Source of the DNA: Dehalococcoidales bacterium
GTDB lineage: Bacteria > Chloroflexota > Dehalococcoidia > Dehalococcoidales > UBA2162
Direction of reading: 5' to 3'
Assembly (NCBI GenBank): GCA_016844285.1
Contig: JAENIS010000026.1
Span: 1-17,017 of the forward strand
DNA length: 17,017 nt
In this document: piece by piece, positions 1-6,812 of the stretch
How the letters are laid out: every line of letters begins with the position of its first letter
Position numbering within the stretch: the first letter of the stretch is position 1
Position numbers and translations under genes: made by a program
Notes under the pieces: model-generated
Told to the model about the DNA's origin: nothing
Seen by the model: the letters and a program-made list of their open reading frames with translations, nothing else
Database searches by the model: none

Positions 1-14
1 GGAGTAAAGATAAA

Positions 15-43
15 AGAGGAGCGAAGCTCCTCTCTTGGACTCC
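15..43. repeat. dispersed hairpin repeat, copy 1
   Basis: A perfect 8-bp inverted repeat, AGAGGAGC-GAA-GCTCCTCT, spans 15-33 and is followed by the tail TTGGACTCC (35-43). The same stem-GAA-stem plan, in part with the same GGACTC tail, recurs at 290-319, 1018-1043 and 2503-2532. It lies just upstream of the first small gene and could be the end of a transcript entering from the left, but it has no T-run, so a terminator role is not supported. Confidence 0.7.
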
Positions 44-45
44 TA

Positions 46-72
46 CTGACATAAAACAATTACCGATATAAA
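46..72 (+). promoter_or_regulatory. possible promoter for the 48-codon gene
   Basis: CTGACA (46-51, five of six matches to TTGACA) and TATAAA (67-72, five of six to TATAAT) are separated by 15 bp, which is shorter than the usual 16-18. The region between is AT-rich. The predicted start of transcription near 80 would leave a leader of about 30 nt. This is a weak call because of the spacer. Confidence 0.3.
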
Positions 73-110
73 ATTAAGGAGAAGAAATAACTCAAAAGGG
101 GGTGAATAAA

Positions 111-257
111 ATGGCTCGAAAGAAAGAACCACCCATAGTGGAAGTAAGTAGGAGATTAGCGCCACGGATTGATGACCGTGTTAGCGACCGTCAGGAGGCT
201 GTCAAAAAACAACAAGAGCGTGACATTAAGAAAACGCTCAAAACTCCTAGAGCTTAA
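111..257 (+). CDS. small hypothetical protein, 48 aa, highly charged
   Basis: An ATG at 111 is preceded by a very strong ribosome binding site (AAGGGGGTGA, 96-105) at suitable spacing, and the frame runs to TAA at 255-257. A GTG at 102 is in frame but lies inside the binding site, so ATG is the better start. The product is 48 residues, rich in Lys, Arg, Asp and Glu, with no Cys or Trp, no membrane segment and no signal peptide. It begins MARKKEPP and ends with the basic stretch KKTLKTPRA. The middle is likely helical or disordered. I do not recognise the family. It could be a small nucleic-acid-binding protein or the remnant of a longer gene; the strong ribosome binding site argues for real translation. 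Confidence 0.5.
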   Translation: MARKKEPPIVEVSRRLAPRIDDRVSDRQEAVKKQQERDIKKTLKTPRA

Positions 258-289
258 ACAGACGCTTATAAGCTATAACGGAGTGTCGT

Positions 290-319
290 AGAGGGGCGAA
301 AGCCCTTCTCGGACTCTCC
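290..319. repeat. dispersed hairpin repeat, copy 2
   Basis: AGAGGGGC-GAAA-GCCCTTCT forms an 8-bp stem with one G-T wobble, followed by CGGACTCTCC. It has the same layout as the copy at 15-43. No T-run follows, so a terminator role is not supported. Confidence 0.65.
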
Positions 320-320
320 G

Positions 321-355
321 CCAGGAAGGAGAGATTTCGCTCCTTCTGAACCTGG
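321..355. repeat. hairpin, degenerate inverted copy of the same repeat
   Basis: Outer arms CCAGG (321-325) and CCTGG (351-355) enclose an inner stem AAGGAG (326-331) / CTCCTT (340-345). On the - strand the core reads GGAGCGAAATCTC, close to the GGAGCGAAGCTCC core of the copy at 15-43, so this looks like a decayed copy facing copy 2 tail to tail. Confidence 0.45.
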
Positions 356-430
356 TAAATACGAAAGTTCGGCTTTTTCCCCTTATACCGGCTCGTAAAC
401 AGGGTAGAATTCCTAACCGCCAAGAGTTAG

Positions 431-439
431 TGCTATAAT
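431..439 (+). promoter_or_regulatory. extended -10 promoter of hicBA
   Basis: TGCTATAAT (431-439) is a perfect extended -10 element (TGnTATAAT). The position expected for a -35 (about 411-416, TCCTAA) is poor, which is tolerated by extended -10 promoters. Transcription would start near 446, giving a leader of only about 13 nt that is almost entirely the ribosome binding site GGAG (447-450) before ATG 459. Confidence 0.55.
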
Positions 440-458
440 AGCATGTGGAGTGAAGGGT

Positions 459-686
459 ATGGAGAAAAAGGTAATGGTGGAAAGCTTCGAGGTAGTTCTC
501 GAGCCAGAGGAAAATAACGGTTATCATGTTTATGCTCCTTCTCTAAAGGGATGTCATTCCTGCGGTCTCACCAAAGAAGAGGCATTAAGAAACATCGCTG
601 AAGCTATCGCACTATGGCTGGAAAGTGCCAGAGAGTTGGGTATCACGATACCTGAAAGGGATACAGTTACGGTAAAAGTTGAATGA
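459..686 (+). CDS. hicB: HicB family antitoxin
   Basis: The product (75 aa) is a HicB-type antitoxin, which in known systems binds and blocks the HicA mRNA interferase. The sequence shows the partial RNase H-like HicB core: a beta strand (VMVESFEVVLEP), then GYHVYAPSLKGCHSCG, matching the family pattern G-Y-x-V-x-x-P-x-L-x-G-C-x-x-x-G, then TKEEALRNIAEAIALWLE, the typical T-x-E-E-A-x-x-N-I-x-E-A-I helix. It ends shortly after, so the C-terminal DNA-binding domain of longer HicB proteins is absent. A GTG at 450 is in frame but lacks a binding site and would lie at the very 5' end of the transcript; ATG 459 has GGAG eight bases upstream and is preferred. The gene overlaps hicA by four bases (ATGA), so the two are translationally coupled. 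Confidence 0.85.
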   Translation: MEKKVMVESFEVVLEPEENNGYHVYAPSLKGCHSCGLTKEEALRNIAEAIALWLESARELGITIPERDTVTVKVE

Positions 687-916
687 GCCAGCGCCTGCCA
701 GCTCTGAAACCGAGAGAGGTGGTTAGTGCTTTTGAGAAAGCAGGCTGGTATGTTCATCGCCAAAAAGGCAGCCACCTGATAATGTATAAAACTGGCACTC
801 CCAATATGATTGTTATTCCTCTGCACACTCACGATTTGCCAAGGGGCACTCTCCGGGGTATTTTAAGCGACGCTGAACTGAGTGTAAGGGAGTTTCTTGA
901 GCTGTTGAAACAGTAG
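683..916 (+). CDS. hicA: HicA family mRNA interferase toxin
   Basis: The product (77 aa) is a HicA-type toxin, a small double-stranded-RNA-binding-fold ribonuclease that cleaves mRNA in known systems. Visible features are the N-terminal segment LKPREVVSAFEKAGWYVHRQ, the active-site signature K-G-S-H (His31) followed by a beta strand, and the conserved V-I-P-L-H-x-H-D-L-P-R-G-T-L-R-G-I-L stretch. The start ATG overlaps the hicB stop. The order is antitoxin then toxin, the reverse of the original hicA-hicB arrangement but seen in many HicBA loci. The length is normal and no frameshift or lost catalytic residue is seen, so the toxin is expected to be active unless paired with HicB. Confidence 0.88.
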   Translation: MSQRLPALKPREVVSAFEKAGWYVHRQKGSHLIMYKTGTPNMIVIPLHTHDLPRGTLRGILSDAELSVREFLELLKQ

Positions 917-1017
917 TAAGTTCCCTCTGCATTGCCCAATGATAAGATAGACTACACGTCTTAAGTTCAGAGTGTCCCCCGGCTCGGGGAGCCAAGTTAT
1001 TTATCAGAGGAGTATCT

Positions 1018-1043
1018 AAGAGGGGCGAAGCCCCTCTTTTTTT
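1018..1043 (+). terminator. intrinsic terminator downstream of hicBA, made from repeat copy 3
   Basis: AAGAGGGGC-GAA-GCCCCTCTT is a perfect 9-bp stem with a three-base loop (1018-1038), directly followed by T residues to 1043 (seven in a row from 1037). This is a strong Rho-independent terminator for rightward transcription. On the - strand no long T-run follows, so it would not stop purA transcription as well. The stem is a copy of the dispersed repeat at 15-43, 290-319 and 2503-2532. Confidence 0.8.
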
Positions 1044-1047
1044 ATGT

Positions 1048-1111
1048 CCCCCTTCCTTTACCAAAGGAAGGGGGTTAAGGGAATGGATTTCCAGAGGGAT
1101 TAAGGGGGTGA
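1048..1111. repeat. C-rich/G-rich palindromic repeat, copy 1
   Basis: CCCCCTTCCTTT (1048-1059) and AAAGGAAGGGGG (1063-1074) form a perfect 12-bp stem with loop ACC. A G-rich tail follows, with GGATTAAGGGGGTGAGG ending at 1111. The plan matches the stem at 2464-2490. It lies between the convergent ends of hicBA and purA, 23 bp before the purA stop. Confidence 0.7.
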
Positions 1112-1133
1112 GGTTTCTTAAAAGGAACGCATC

Positions 1134-2417
1134 CTACCAGATAGGCTTCCGTTCTATAGTTTGCTCTCGCGCTGAGCCAACGGAGATAAGGGCTACCGGG
1201 CAGGCAATAAGCTCTTCCAGCCTGGCGATATAGCGGCGGGCATTGGCAGGTAACTGAGCATACTGACGAATGTGACTGGTAGGGGCTTGCCAGCCGGGCA
1301 CTTCCTCGTAGATTGGCTGGCACTTCTCCAGGGTGGTGATACTGGCCGGGAAATTATCAATCGTCTTGCCATCCACTCTGTAACCGACACATATCTTCAG
1401 GTGAGGGAAATTGTCCAGGATATCCAGGCGGGTAATGGCAGCGGCGGTAAAGCCGTTGATGCGGGTGCTGAAGCGAGCGGCGACACCATCAAACCAGCCA
1501 CAGCGGCGGGGTCGGCCGGTAGTCGTGCCATACTCGTGAGCCTGTTCCCGGATGAGATTACCCATTTCGTCCTTCAGCTCGGTCGGCAGCGGCCCGCCAC
1601 CAACCCGGGTGCAGTAGGCTTTAAAGATGCCGAGGATGCTATTGAGGTGGGTCGGGCCTACCCCGGCACCGGTACAACTGCCTCCGGCCAGTGGTGAAGA
1701 GGAGGTGGTATAGGGATAAGTGCCAAAGTCAGGGTCGAGTAAGGCGCCCTGCGCTCCCTCCAGAAGAATCACCTCACCTCGGTTCATGGCGGCCTCAATC
1801 ATGAGGGTGGTATCACAAATGCAAGCAGAGAGGCGCTCTCCGTAGCCGCAATACTCGCTATAAACGGCATCCAGGGATAACGGGTTAGCCCCGTAAACCC
1901 TGGTCAGAATCGTGTTCTTGGACTCAAGGATAAGGCCGAGCCGCTCGCGAAACGCCTCCTTATCCAGAAGGTCACCGGCGCGAATACCCAGCCGGGCCAC
2001 CTTATCGGCAAAAGCGGGGCCGATACCCTTGCCGGTCGTGCCCAGTGCCTTGCCCCCACGCGCCCTCTCCTCCAGACCGTCAAGCATAACATGATAAGGC
2101 ATAATCAGGTTAGTCCGGTCACTGATAAAGAGATGGCTGGTATCAACACCACGCTGGTTGAGCTGTTTTATCTCATTGAGTAGCACCGCCGGATTGAGGA
2201 CGACCCCGTTACCGATAATGCAGACCGTCTGAGGCGAAAAAATGCCGGAAGGGACAAGGTGCAGGCCAAACTCGCCCGAGGAATTGACGACGGTATGACC
2301 GGCATTATCGCCGCCGGAGAAACGCACCACCATCTTCGCCTTCTCCGCCAGCATGTCAACAATCTTACCCTTCCCCTCGTCTCCCCACTGGGCTCCAATA
2401 ACAGCAATGATTGGCAT
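1134..2417 (-). CDS. purA: adenylosuccinate synthetase
   Basis: This enzyme joins IMP and aspartate with GTP to give adenylosuccinate, the first committed step to AMP, in the cytoplasm. At 427 aa it has the normal family length. The N-terminal Q-W-G-D-E-G-K-G-K signature (10-18) carries the catalytic Asp13, and GGDNAGHTVV holds His41; both positions match the E. coli numbering. Further family blocks are G-T-T-G-K-G-I-G-P, L-L-E-G-A-Q-G with D-F-G-T-Y-P-Y-T-T-S-S, T-G-A-G-V-G-P, G-T-T-T-G-R-P-R-R-C-G-W-F-D, and a C-terminal S-V-G-S-A-R-E-Q-T-I. The ATG is preceded by GAGGAGG; a short CTCC copy just upstream of it on the message could weakly mask it. purA is the last gene of the - strand run, separated from the phosphotransferase gene by 144 bp of repeats, so it may have its own promoter, though none was recognised. 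Confidence 0.97.
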   Translation of the reverse strand: MPIIAVIGAQWGDEGKGKIVDMLAEKAKMVVRFSGGDNAGHTVVNSSGEFGLHLVPSGIFSPQTVCIIGNGVVLNPAVLLNEIKQLNQRGVDTSHLFISDRTNLIMPYHVMLDGLEERARGGKALGTTGKGIGPAFADKVARLGIRAGDLLDKEAFRERLGLILESKNTILTRVYGANPLSLDAVYSEYCGYGERLSACICDTTLMIEAAMNRGEVILLEGAQGALLDPDFGTYPYTTSSSPLAGGSCTGAGVGPTHLNSILGIFKAYCTRVGGGPLPTELKDEMGNLIREQAHEYGTTTGRPRRCGWFDGVAARFSTRINGFTAAAITRLDILDNFPHLKICVGYRVDGKTIDNFPASITTLEKCQPIYEEVPGWQAPTSHIRQYAQLPANARRYIARLEELIACPVALISVGSAREQTIERKPIW

Positions 2418-2463
2418 TATTATTCCTCCTCAAGGAGATTGTTTAACACCCTCTTCCCTTTAT

Positions 2464-2490
2464 CCCCTTCCCCTTGGCAAGGGGAAGGGG
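2464..2490. repeat. C-rich/G-rich palindromic repeat, copy 2
   Basis: CCCCTTCCCCTT (2464-2475) and AAGGGGAAGGGG (2479-2490) form a perfect 12-bp stem with loop GGC, in the gap between purA and the phosphotransferase gene. It resembles the palindrome at 1048-1074. It would lie in the purA 5' leader if purA is read through from upstream. Confidence 0.7.
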
Positions 2491-2502
2491 AAGGTCTTTT
2501 TA

Positions 2503-2532
2503 AAGAGGGGCGTAAGTCCCTCTTCAACTCCC
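2503..2532. repeat. dispersed hairpin repeat, copy 4
   Basis: AAGAGGGGC-GTAA-GTCCCTCTT (2503-2524) makes a 9-bp stem with one G-T pair, followed by CAACTCCC, a variant of the GGACTCC tail of copies 1 and 2. On the - strand the stem is followed only by TTT before an A-run, so it is not a convincing terminator for the lipid genes. Confidence 0.6.
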
Positions 2533-2561
2533 GGGAAGGGTTAAAAAACGGCCTCTCAAGA

Positions 2562-3149
2562 CTACTTGTTCTTGGTTTGCTGCCAGGCATGAACCAGCCG
2601 CTGGCCAGCCGTAATAAAGCTAAGCAAGGCGATAATGGCCAAAACCAGAAGAAGCTGGTTCAACAAAAGGCCCAATGCCAGCACGACCACCCTCTCGGCA
2701 CGAGTGAATAAGCCTTCCTGACATTCCAGGTTGGCAGCTTCGGCTCTGGCTCTAATATAGCTTACCAGTAATGAGCCGACCAGGGCAAGACCAACAAGCA
2801 AGACTCCGGTGACCGATGGCTCGGCGGCATATTTAGCTAAAATGCCCAGCAGGAGTACGGCTTCGGCCAGGCGGTCGAGTGTAGAGTCAAGGATGCCACC
2901 AAAGGTGGTGATTCGCTCGGTGCTGCGAGCCAACGCCCCATCGAGGATATCGAAAAAACCAGCCAGAAGTACGACGAAACCGGCGGCAAAAATGTGCCCG
3001 GAGACAATAAGAATGGCAGCCCCGATGGTTACCACAAAGCCGAACCAGCTTAAAGCATTAGGTGTGATTGGCGTCATCGCCAATAGTCTCACCACCGGCT
3101 GGCTCAGATGATAAGCCAGATTCTTACGCAGCTCAGGCAACCTGGTCAC
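2562..3149 (-). CDS. CDP-alcohol phosphatidyltransferase, probable phosphatidylinositol-phosphate synthase
   Basis: This integral membrane enzyme (195 aa) transfers a CDP-linked diacylglycerol (or similar) to an alcohol. The full family signature is visible: Asp67-x2-Asp70-Gly71-x2-Ala74-Arg75-x8-Gly84-x3-Asp88-x3-Asp92, the metal and CDP site. Several hydrophobic segments follow, at about 37-65, 95-130 and 153-181. The stretch S-Y-I-R-A-R-A-E-A (130-138) with a later R-A-E-R (150-153) resembles the inositol-phosphate-binding part of actinobacterial PgsA1-type enzymes, which use inositol 1-phosphate (1D-myo-inositol 3-phosphate). Its position directly after a PimA-like gene and Ino1 supports that substrate. 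The start is GTG, overlapping the upstream stop by four bases (GTGA), with AAGGA six bases before. An ordinary phosphatidylglycerophosphate synthase is the main alternative. Confidence 0.87.
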   Translation of the reverse strand: MTRLPELRKNLAYHLSQPVVRLLAMTPITPNALSWFGFVVTIGAAILIVSGHIFAAGFVVLLAGFFDILDGALARSTERITTFGGILDSTLDRLAEAVLLLGILAKYAAEPSVTGVLLVGLALVGSLLVSYIRARAEAANLECQEGLFTRAERVVVLALGLLLNQLLLVLAIIALLSFITAGQRLVHAWQQTKNK

Positions 3150-4291
3150 TGGTTATCCTTCTTCGGTGACGAATTACCAATCACCCTGGTATAGTAATCA
3201 ACGACTCTGCCGGCAACCTTCTCCCAGCTATACTCCCTGGCGTTAAGTTTTCCTTTAGTCCCCATTTGTTGCCGGCGGGCACTGTCCCCCAGCAAAGAAA
3301 GCAAAGCCCGGGCCAGCTCTTGACTATTTTTGGGTGGTACCAGCAATCCTTCCTGGTCATGAGTTAGCACGCTGGCATAGCCCTTGATATTGCTGGCAAT
3401 AATGGGTTTACCCATTGCCATCGCTTCGATGAGGACAATGCCAAAGCTCTCCCGGCTTAGCGCCGGAGCACAAAAAATATCGGCCGTCTGGTAATAGCGG
3501 GGTAACTGGTCGTAGGGTACGTAGCCAACAAAAACAACATCTTGCAGCTTATTAATCCTAATCCACCTCTCATATACCCGGCGTAGTGCCGTGCCGGGGC
3601 CAACGACAATGAGCCTTGAGTTAGGTATTGTCTCCTTGACCTGTTTGAAAGCTCTGAGTAGATATATCAGTCCCTTACGACGCTCCAGGCGTCCCAGGAA
3701 GAGAATGTTCTGCTTGCCATCGCCAAATTCCTCGATGGGAGTTACCTCCGGAGAGAAATGCTGCAGGTCAACACCATTGGGGATAATCTCATAAGCTCCC
3801 GGAATGTATTTACTGGCGAACTCCATCGCTGGTTTGGAGACGGCAATTCTGCCATCGAGGTTACGGGCACGGCGTCTGGCAATGATAAGGCTAACCGGCC
3901 AGCCGAGATTATAGCCAGGGCTACCATCACAGGCATGAAAAGTGCCGATGTTTACCGTGTCTGAAAAGCGAAGTACCGCCGAGCAGAGCATGGGCATAAA
4001 AGGCTCATGAAGGTGAACAATATCAAACTTCTCCCGGCTCAGGACGGCTTTTATGGTTGATGCTAATCTCAGCGATAGTGTAATACGACAAACGGAACCA
4101 CTGGTTGGAATCGAGCGAGGTTTGCCGATAGGGATGAATCGGTCACCAAAGGTGGAGACGGTTCTGGATGCAGGGGCAATGATTCTAACATCATGCCCCA
4201 TTCTGGTCAGGTTTCGGTCAAGGTTAGTGATATGATTGGCAACTCCACCCGGATAGACAAAATCATAGGGAGAGACCAGAGCTATCTTCAT
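3146..4291 (-). CDS. GT4 family glycosyltransferase, PimA-like (phosphatidylinositol mannosyltransferase)
   Basis: A 381-aa GT-B fold glycosyltransferase of family GT4. The N-terminal half has MKIALVSPYD followed by P-G-G-V (14-17), the acceptor-side glycine loop, and F-H-A (118-120). The C-terminal half has the sugar-nucleotide-binding G-R-L-E-R-R-K-G (200-207), then A-D-I-F-C-A-P-A-L (270-278) and the E-x7-E motif with E281 and E289 in S-R-E-S-F-G-I-V-L-I-E-A-M-A. These blocks match the mycobacterial PimA pattern (A-D-x-x-C-A-P then E-S-F-G-I-V-L-x-E-A-M-A). PimA puts mannose from GDP-mannose on phosphatidylinositol at the inner face of the membrane. The position between ino1 and a CDP-alcohol phosphotransferase strongly favours an inositol lipid acceptor, though donor and acceptor are inferred. 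Start is ATG 4291 with a modest GAGG/CAGG upstream; it follows ino1 by 29 bp. Confidence 0.85.
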   Translation of the reverse strand: MKIALVSPYDFVYPGGVANHITNLDRNLTRMGHDVRIIAPASRTVSTFGDRFIPIGKPRSIPTSGSVCRITLSLRLASTIKAVLSREKFDIVHLHEPFMPMLCSAVLRFSDTVNIGTFHACDGSPGYNLGWPVSLIIARRRARNLDGRIAVSKPAMEFASKYIPGAYEIIPNGVDLQHFSPEVTPIEEFGDGKQNILFLGRLERRKGLIYLLRAFKQVKETIPNSRLIVVGPGTALRRVYERWIRINKLQDVVFVGYVPYDQLPRYYQTADIFCAPALSRESFGIVLIEAMAMGKPIIASNIKGYASVLTHDQEGLLVPPKNSQELARALLSLLGDSARRQQMGTKGKLNAREYSWEKVAGRVVDYYTRVIGNSSPKKDNQ

Positions 4292-4320
4292 CGGTAGTTG
4301 CCTGAGACCTCATCCATCAC

Positions 4321-5457
4321 CTAGGATTTTTTGGCTGGTCGCGCCTTCGTTATCTTCTTTGGCTCTGTGAGATTTACCTTTCCTGTTTGCTGAGCAACAA
4401 TGAACTCTTCCAGCAGGCGGCGGGCTTCATCATCCGTATATTGCACCGGTGGTGATTTCATAAAGTAGGAGGAGGGGCCGACCAGTGCTCCCTTAAGCCC
4501 GTGGTCCAGGGCAAGCTTGCAACAGCGGATGGCATCAATCACCACCCCGGCTGAGTTAGGGCTATCCCAAACCTCGAGTTTTAGCTCCAGATTTAAGGGG
4601 ACATCGCCAAAGGTTCTCCCCTCCATCTTGATATGGCAAAACTTCCGGTCGAGCAGCCAGGGGACATAATCACTGGGGCCGACGTGGATATCCTTGGGGT
4701 CAAGCTGATAATCCAGTTGCGAGGTAACCGAGTTGGTCTTGGATATTTTCTTGGATTCAAGCCTTTCCCGCTCCAGCATGTTGAGAAAGTCGGTGTTACC
4801 ACCAAAGTTCAACTGGTAGGTGCGTTCCAGCTTAACACCGCGGTCGCGAAACAAGCGGGTCAGCACGCGATGGACAATGGTGGCACCCACCTGAGATTTG
4901 ACATCGTCCCCGATGACCGGGAGACCTCTTTCCGCAAAACGGTTCTGCCAGTATTGCTCACGGGCGATAAAAACAGGGATACAATTGACCAGGCCGCAGC
5001 CGGCAGCGAGCACCTGCTCGATATACCATTTCGTGGCTTCTTCACTGCCTACCGGCAGGTAATTAAGCACGACATCGGTGTGTGTTTCCTTGAGAATTTT
5101 AACGATATTGGCCGTTGGGCCCGGTGCCTTCTCGATTATCTGAGAGAGATACTTACCCAGCCCGTCGTGGGTCATGCCACGATGAACCTTAACTCCGGTC
5201 AGCGGCACCTCCCCAAACTTGATGGTGTTATTGGGCAGAGTAAAAATCGCCTCCGCCAGGTCTTTACCCACCTTATTTTTATCAATGTCAAAGGCAGCGA
5301 CGAAGTTGATATCACTTATCTTGTATCCGCCAAGATTAACATGCATAATGCCGGGCACGAACTCATTTTCTTTGGCGTTGCGATAGTAATATACCCCCTG
5401 AACCAGCGACGAAGCACAGTTACCGACACCGACAATAGCCACATTTATATTACCCAA
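4321..5457 (-). CDS. ino1: inositol-3-phosphate synthase (myo-inositol-1-phosphate synthase)
   Basis: This NAD-dependent enzyme turns glucose 6-phosphate into 1D-myo-inositol 3-phosphate, the first step of inositol lipid synthesis. With the start chosen here it is 378 aa, close to the actinobacterial form. Visible blocks are the Rossmann motif [13 protein letters not shown] at the N-terminus, [33 protein letters not shown] and [16 protein letters not shown]. The C-terminus ends in a basic tail ([12 protein letters not shown]). I place the start at a TTG (complement of 5455-5457) because AAAGGAGAGGAG lies seven bases upstream and the Rossmann strand begins three residues later; the longer frame from 5547 would add 30 unrelated residues encoded inside truB. 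The gene overlaps the truB stop by 8 bp. Confidence 0.93.
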   Translation of the reverse strand: MGNINVAIVGVGNCASSLVQGVYYYRNAKENEFVPGIMHVNLGGYKISDINFVAAFDIDKNKVGKDLAEAIFTLPNNTIKFGEVPLTGVKVHRGMTHDGLGKYLSQIIEKAPGPTANIVKILKETHTDVVLNYLPVGSEEATKWYIEQVLAAGCGLVNCIPVFIAREQYWQNRFAERGLPVIGDDVKSQVGATIVHRVLTRLFRDRGVKLERTYQLNFGGNTDFLNMLERERLESKKISKTNSVTSQLDYQLDPKDIHVGPSDYVPWLLDRKFCHIKMEGRTFGDVPLNLELKLEVWDSPNSAGVVIDAIRCCKLALDHGLKGALVGPSSYFMKSPPVQYTDDEARRLLEEFIVAQQTGKVNLTEPKKITKARPAKKS

Positions 5458-6433
5458 GGTTTGACTCCTCTCCTTTCTGACAGCAGGCTGGCCGCGACCA
5501 GCCCTCGGTTGAATTGTGTGGGAAGACCTTTTTAGGTTGCCACTCACCTACTACCGGGTTGAAGCGTAGCACACCAATGAAGCTCCCGTCAAGGTCGTAG
5601 GCTCGACAACGATTCTCGACAGGGAAACCAGCTATCGCCGGGTGACCGCTCTCGCTCCGGGCGCCCTTCTCCGCAGCCAGGGGACGGCCATTCCTCAAGC
5701 TCTGCCCGGCATCTTTACCAACAACTATAGCCGCCCAGTGTAAGACTACGCTGTCTATGGGATAAACCAGGTGCTGCCAGTAGCCATAGCGAAAAGCATC
5801 TTCCAGTTCTGATAGCGAAACGGCATCTTTGATGTCAAAAGGGCCACAGCGCCGGCGGACCAGATTCTTTAAACAAGCCCCACAACCCAGCAACTGTCCC
5901 AAATCATGAGCCAGGGAACGGATATAAGTACCCTTACCGCAGACTACCTCAATAGCGGCTATCGGTGGCTGCCAATCGAGAAGCTCCAAATGATGAATCA
6001 TGGCCGGCCGGCTCTTCCGCGCAATGGTGATGCCTTCTCTGGCCAGCTTATAAAGTGGTTGACCCTGGTACTTGACGGCGCTGTACATTGGCGGGGTCTG
6101 CTCGACCAGACCGCAGAAAGAGGCGAGTGCCGTTTCCAGTTGTTCCCGGCTGACTCCGGAAGGGTCTCCTCTCTGCACAACCTGACCGACGGCATCATAG
6201 GTATCGGTAGTGATGCCTAGTTCAATCTCAGCCCGGTAGGTCTTGGTGGCATCTACCAGAAACTCAACCACACGTGTCCCCTGACCAAGGCAAACGGGCA
6301 AAACACCCGTCGCCGCCGGGTCAAGGGTTCCGGCATGACCAACGCGACGTTCCCCGCTCAACCGTTTCACCATGGCCACAACGCTGAAAGAGGTATTTCC
6401 CCAGGGCTTGTTAATGTTCAGTATCCCATCCAT
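5450..6433 (-). CDS. truB: tRNA pseudouridine(55) synthase
   Basis: TruB makes pseudouridine at position 55 of the T-loop in most tRNAs. At 327 aa it is of normal length. The N-terminus [15 protein letters not shown] is the family opening, and [14 protein letters not shown] (30-43) carries the catalytic Asp38. Later blocks are [11 protein letters not shown] and [15 protein letters not shown]. The C-terminal region ends with a PUA-like segment ([16 protein letters not shown]), followed by about 20 extra residues that run through the ribosome binding site of ino1. It starts 8 bp after the rbfA stop; no clear binding site is visible, so translation is probably coupled to rbfA. Confidence 0.96.
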   Translation of the reverse strand: MDGILNINKPWGNTSFSVVAMVKRLSGERRVGHAGTLDPAATGVLPVCLGQGTRVVEFLVDATKTYRAEIELGITTDTYDAVGQVVQRGDPSGVSREQLETALASFCGLVEQTPPMYSAVKYQGQPLYKLAREGITIARKSRPAMIHHLELLDWQPPIAAIEVVCGKGTYIRSLAHDLGQLLGCGACLKNLVRRRCGPFDIKDAVSLSELEDAFRYGYWQHLVYPIDSVVLHWAAIVVGKDAGQSLRNGRPLAAEKGARSESGHPAIAGFPVENRCRAYDLDGSFIGVLRFNPVVGEWQPKKVFPHNSTEGWSRPACCQKGEESNLG

Positions 6434-6441
6434 GACCGCGT

Positions 6442-6801
6442 CTAGGTTGGAGATGTTTTCTCGGCATTAATACCATCAATCAACTGCAAGATGCGCTCTC
6501 CCCGCTCAATAGAATCATCCCAGTGAAAGCTTATTTCCGGGATATAGCGTAGCTTGAGGCGTTGGGACAACTCCCGGCGGAAAAAGCCTGCAGCCGCTCC
6601 CAGAGCCTTGAGCGTCTCCTTTTTTTCCTCTTCGCTGCCGATGTGGCTGACGAATACCTGGGTAAATTTCATATCGGGCGAGGTACAAACCTCAGTCACC
6701 GCAATAAAATTACCAAGTCGTGGGTCTTTGACCTGGCGCTGGAGCAACTCGCTGATTTCCTGGCGAATGAGGCTATTCACCCGTTCAATACGATGCGCCA
6801 T
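6442..6801 (-). CDS. rbfA: ribosome-binding factor A
   Basis: RbfA (119 aa, normal length) is a small KH-fold protein that binds the 30S subunit and helps late 16S rRNA maturation and cold adaptation. The sequence shows the characteristic opening H-R-I-E-R-V-N-S-L-I-R-Q-E-I-S, then V-K-D-P-R-L-G, V-T-E-V-x-x-S-P-D-M-K-F-T-Q-V-F-V, and the closing L-R-Y-I-P-E-I-S-F-H-W-D-D-S. The ATG is preceded by TAGGAGGA, whose TAG is the infB stop codon, so the gene sits 11 bp behind infB and is surely cotranscribed with it. Confidence 0.95.
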   Translation of the reverse strand: MAHRIERVNSLIRQEISELLQRQVKDPRLGNFIAVTEVCTSPDMKFTQVFVSHIGSEEEKKETLKALGAAAGFFRRELSQRLKLRYIPEISFHWDDSIERGERILQLIDGINAEKTSPT

Positions 6802-6812
6802 GACTCTTCCTC

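Noticed and set aside
450..458. GTG start three codons upstream of the chosen hicB start
   Set aside because: It would lie almost at the predicted transcript start with no binding site; ATG 459 has GGAG at good spacing.
273..527. 84-aa frame on the - strand
   Set aside because: Its residues come from the hairpin repeats and from sequence opposite hicB; such repeat-encoded peptides are common artefacts.
1272..1697. 141-aa frame on the + strand
   Set aside because: Antisense to purA, whose motifs are complete; no own signals.
2418..2561. A riboswitch or clear promoter before purA
   Set aside because: The gap consists of the two hairpin repeats and the ribosome binding site; no purine-riboswitch-like junction and no convincing -35/-10 pair was found.
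2259..2711. 150-aa frame on the + strand
   Set aside because: Runs across the purA start, the intergenic repeats and the phosphotransferase end in antisense, so it cannot be a conserved protein.
4633..5535. 300-aa open frame on the + strand
   Set aside because: It lies wholly opposite ino1, which has clear family motifs; the antisense product shows no recognisable domain and has no ribosome binding site of note.
5458..5547. N-terminal extension of ino1
   Set aside because: These 30 residues are encoded inside truB in another frame, and a strong binding site precedes the TTG at 5457 where homology begins.
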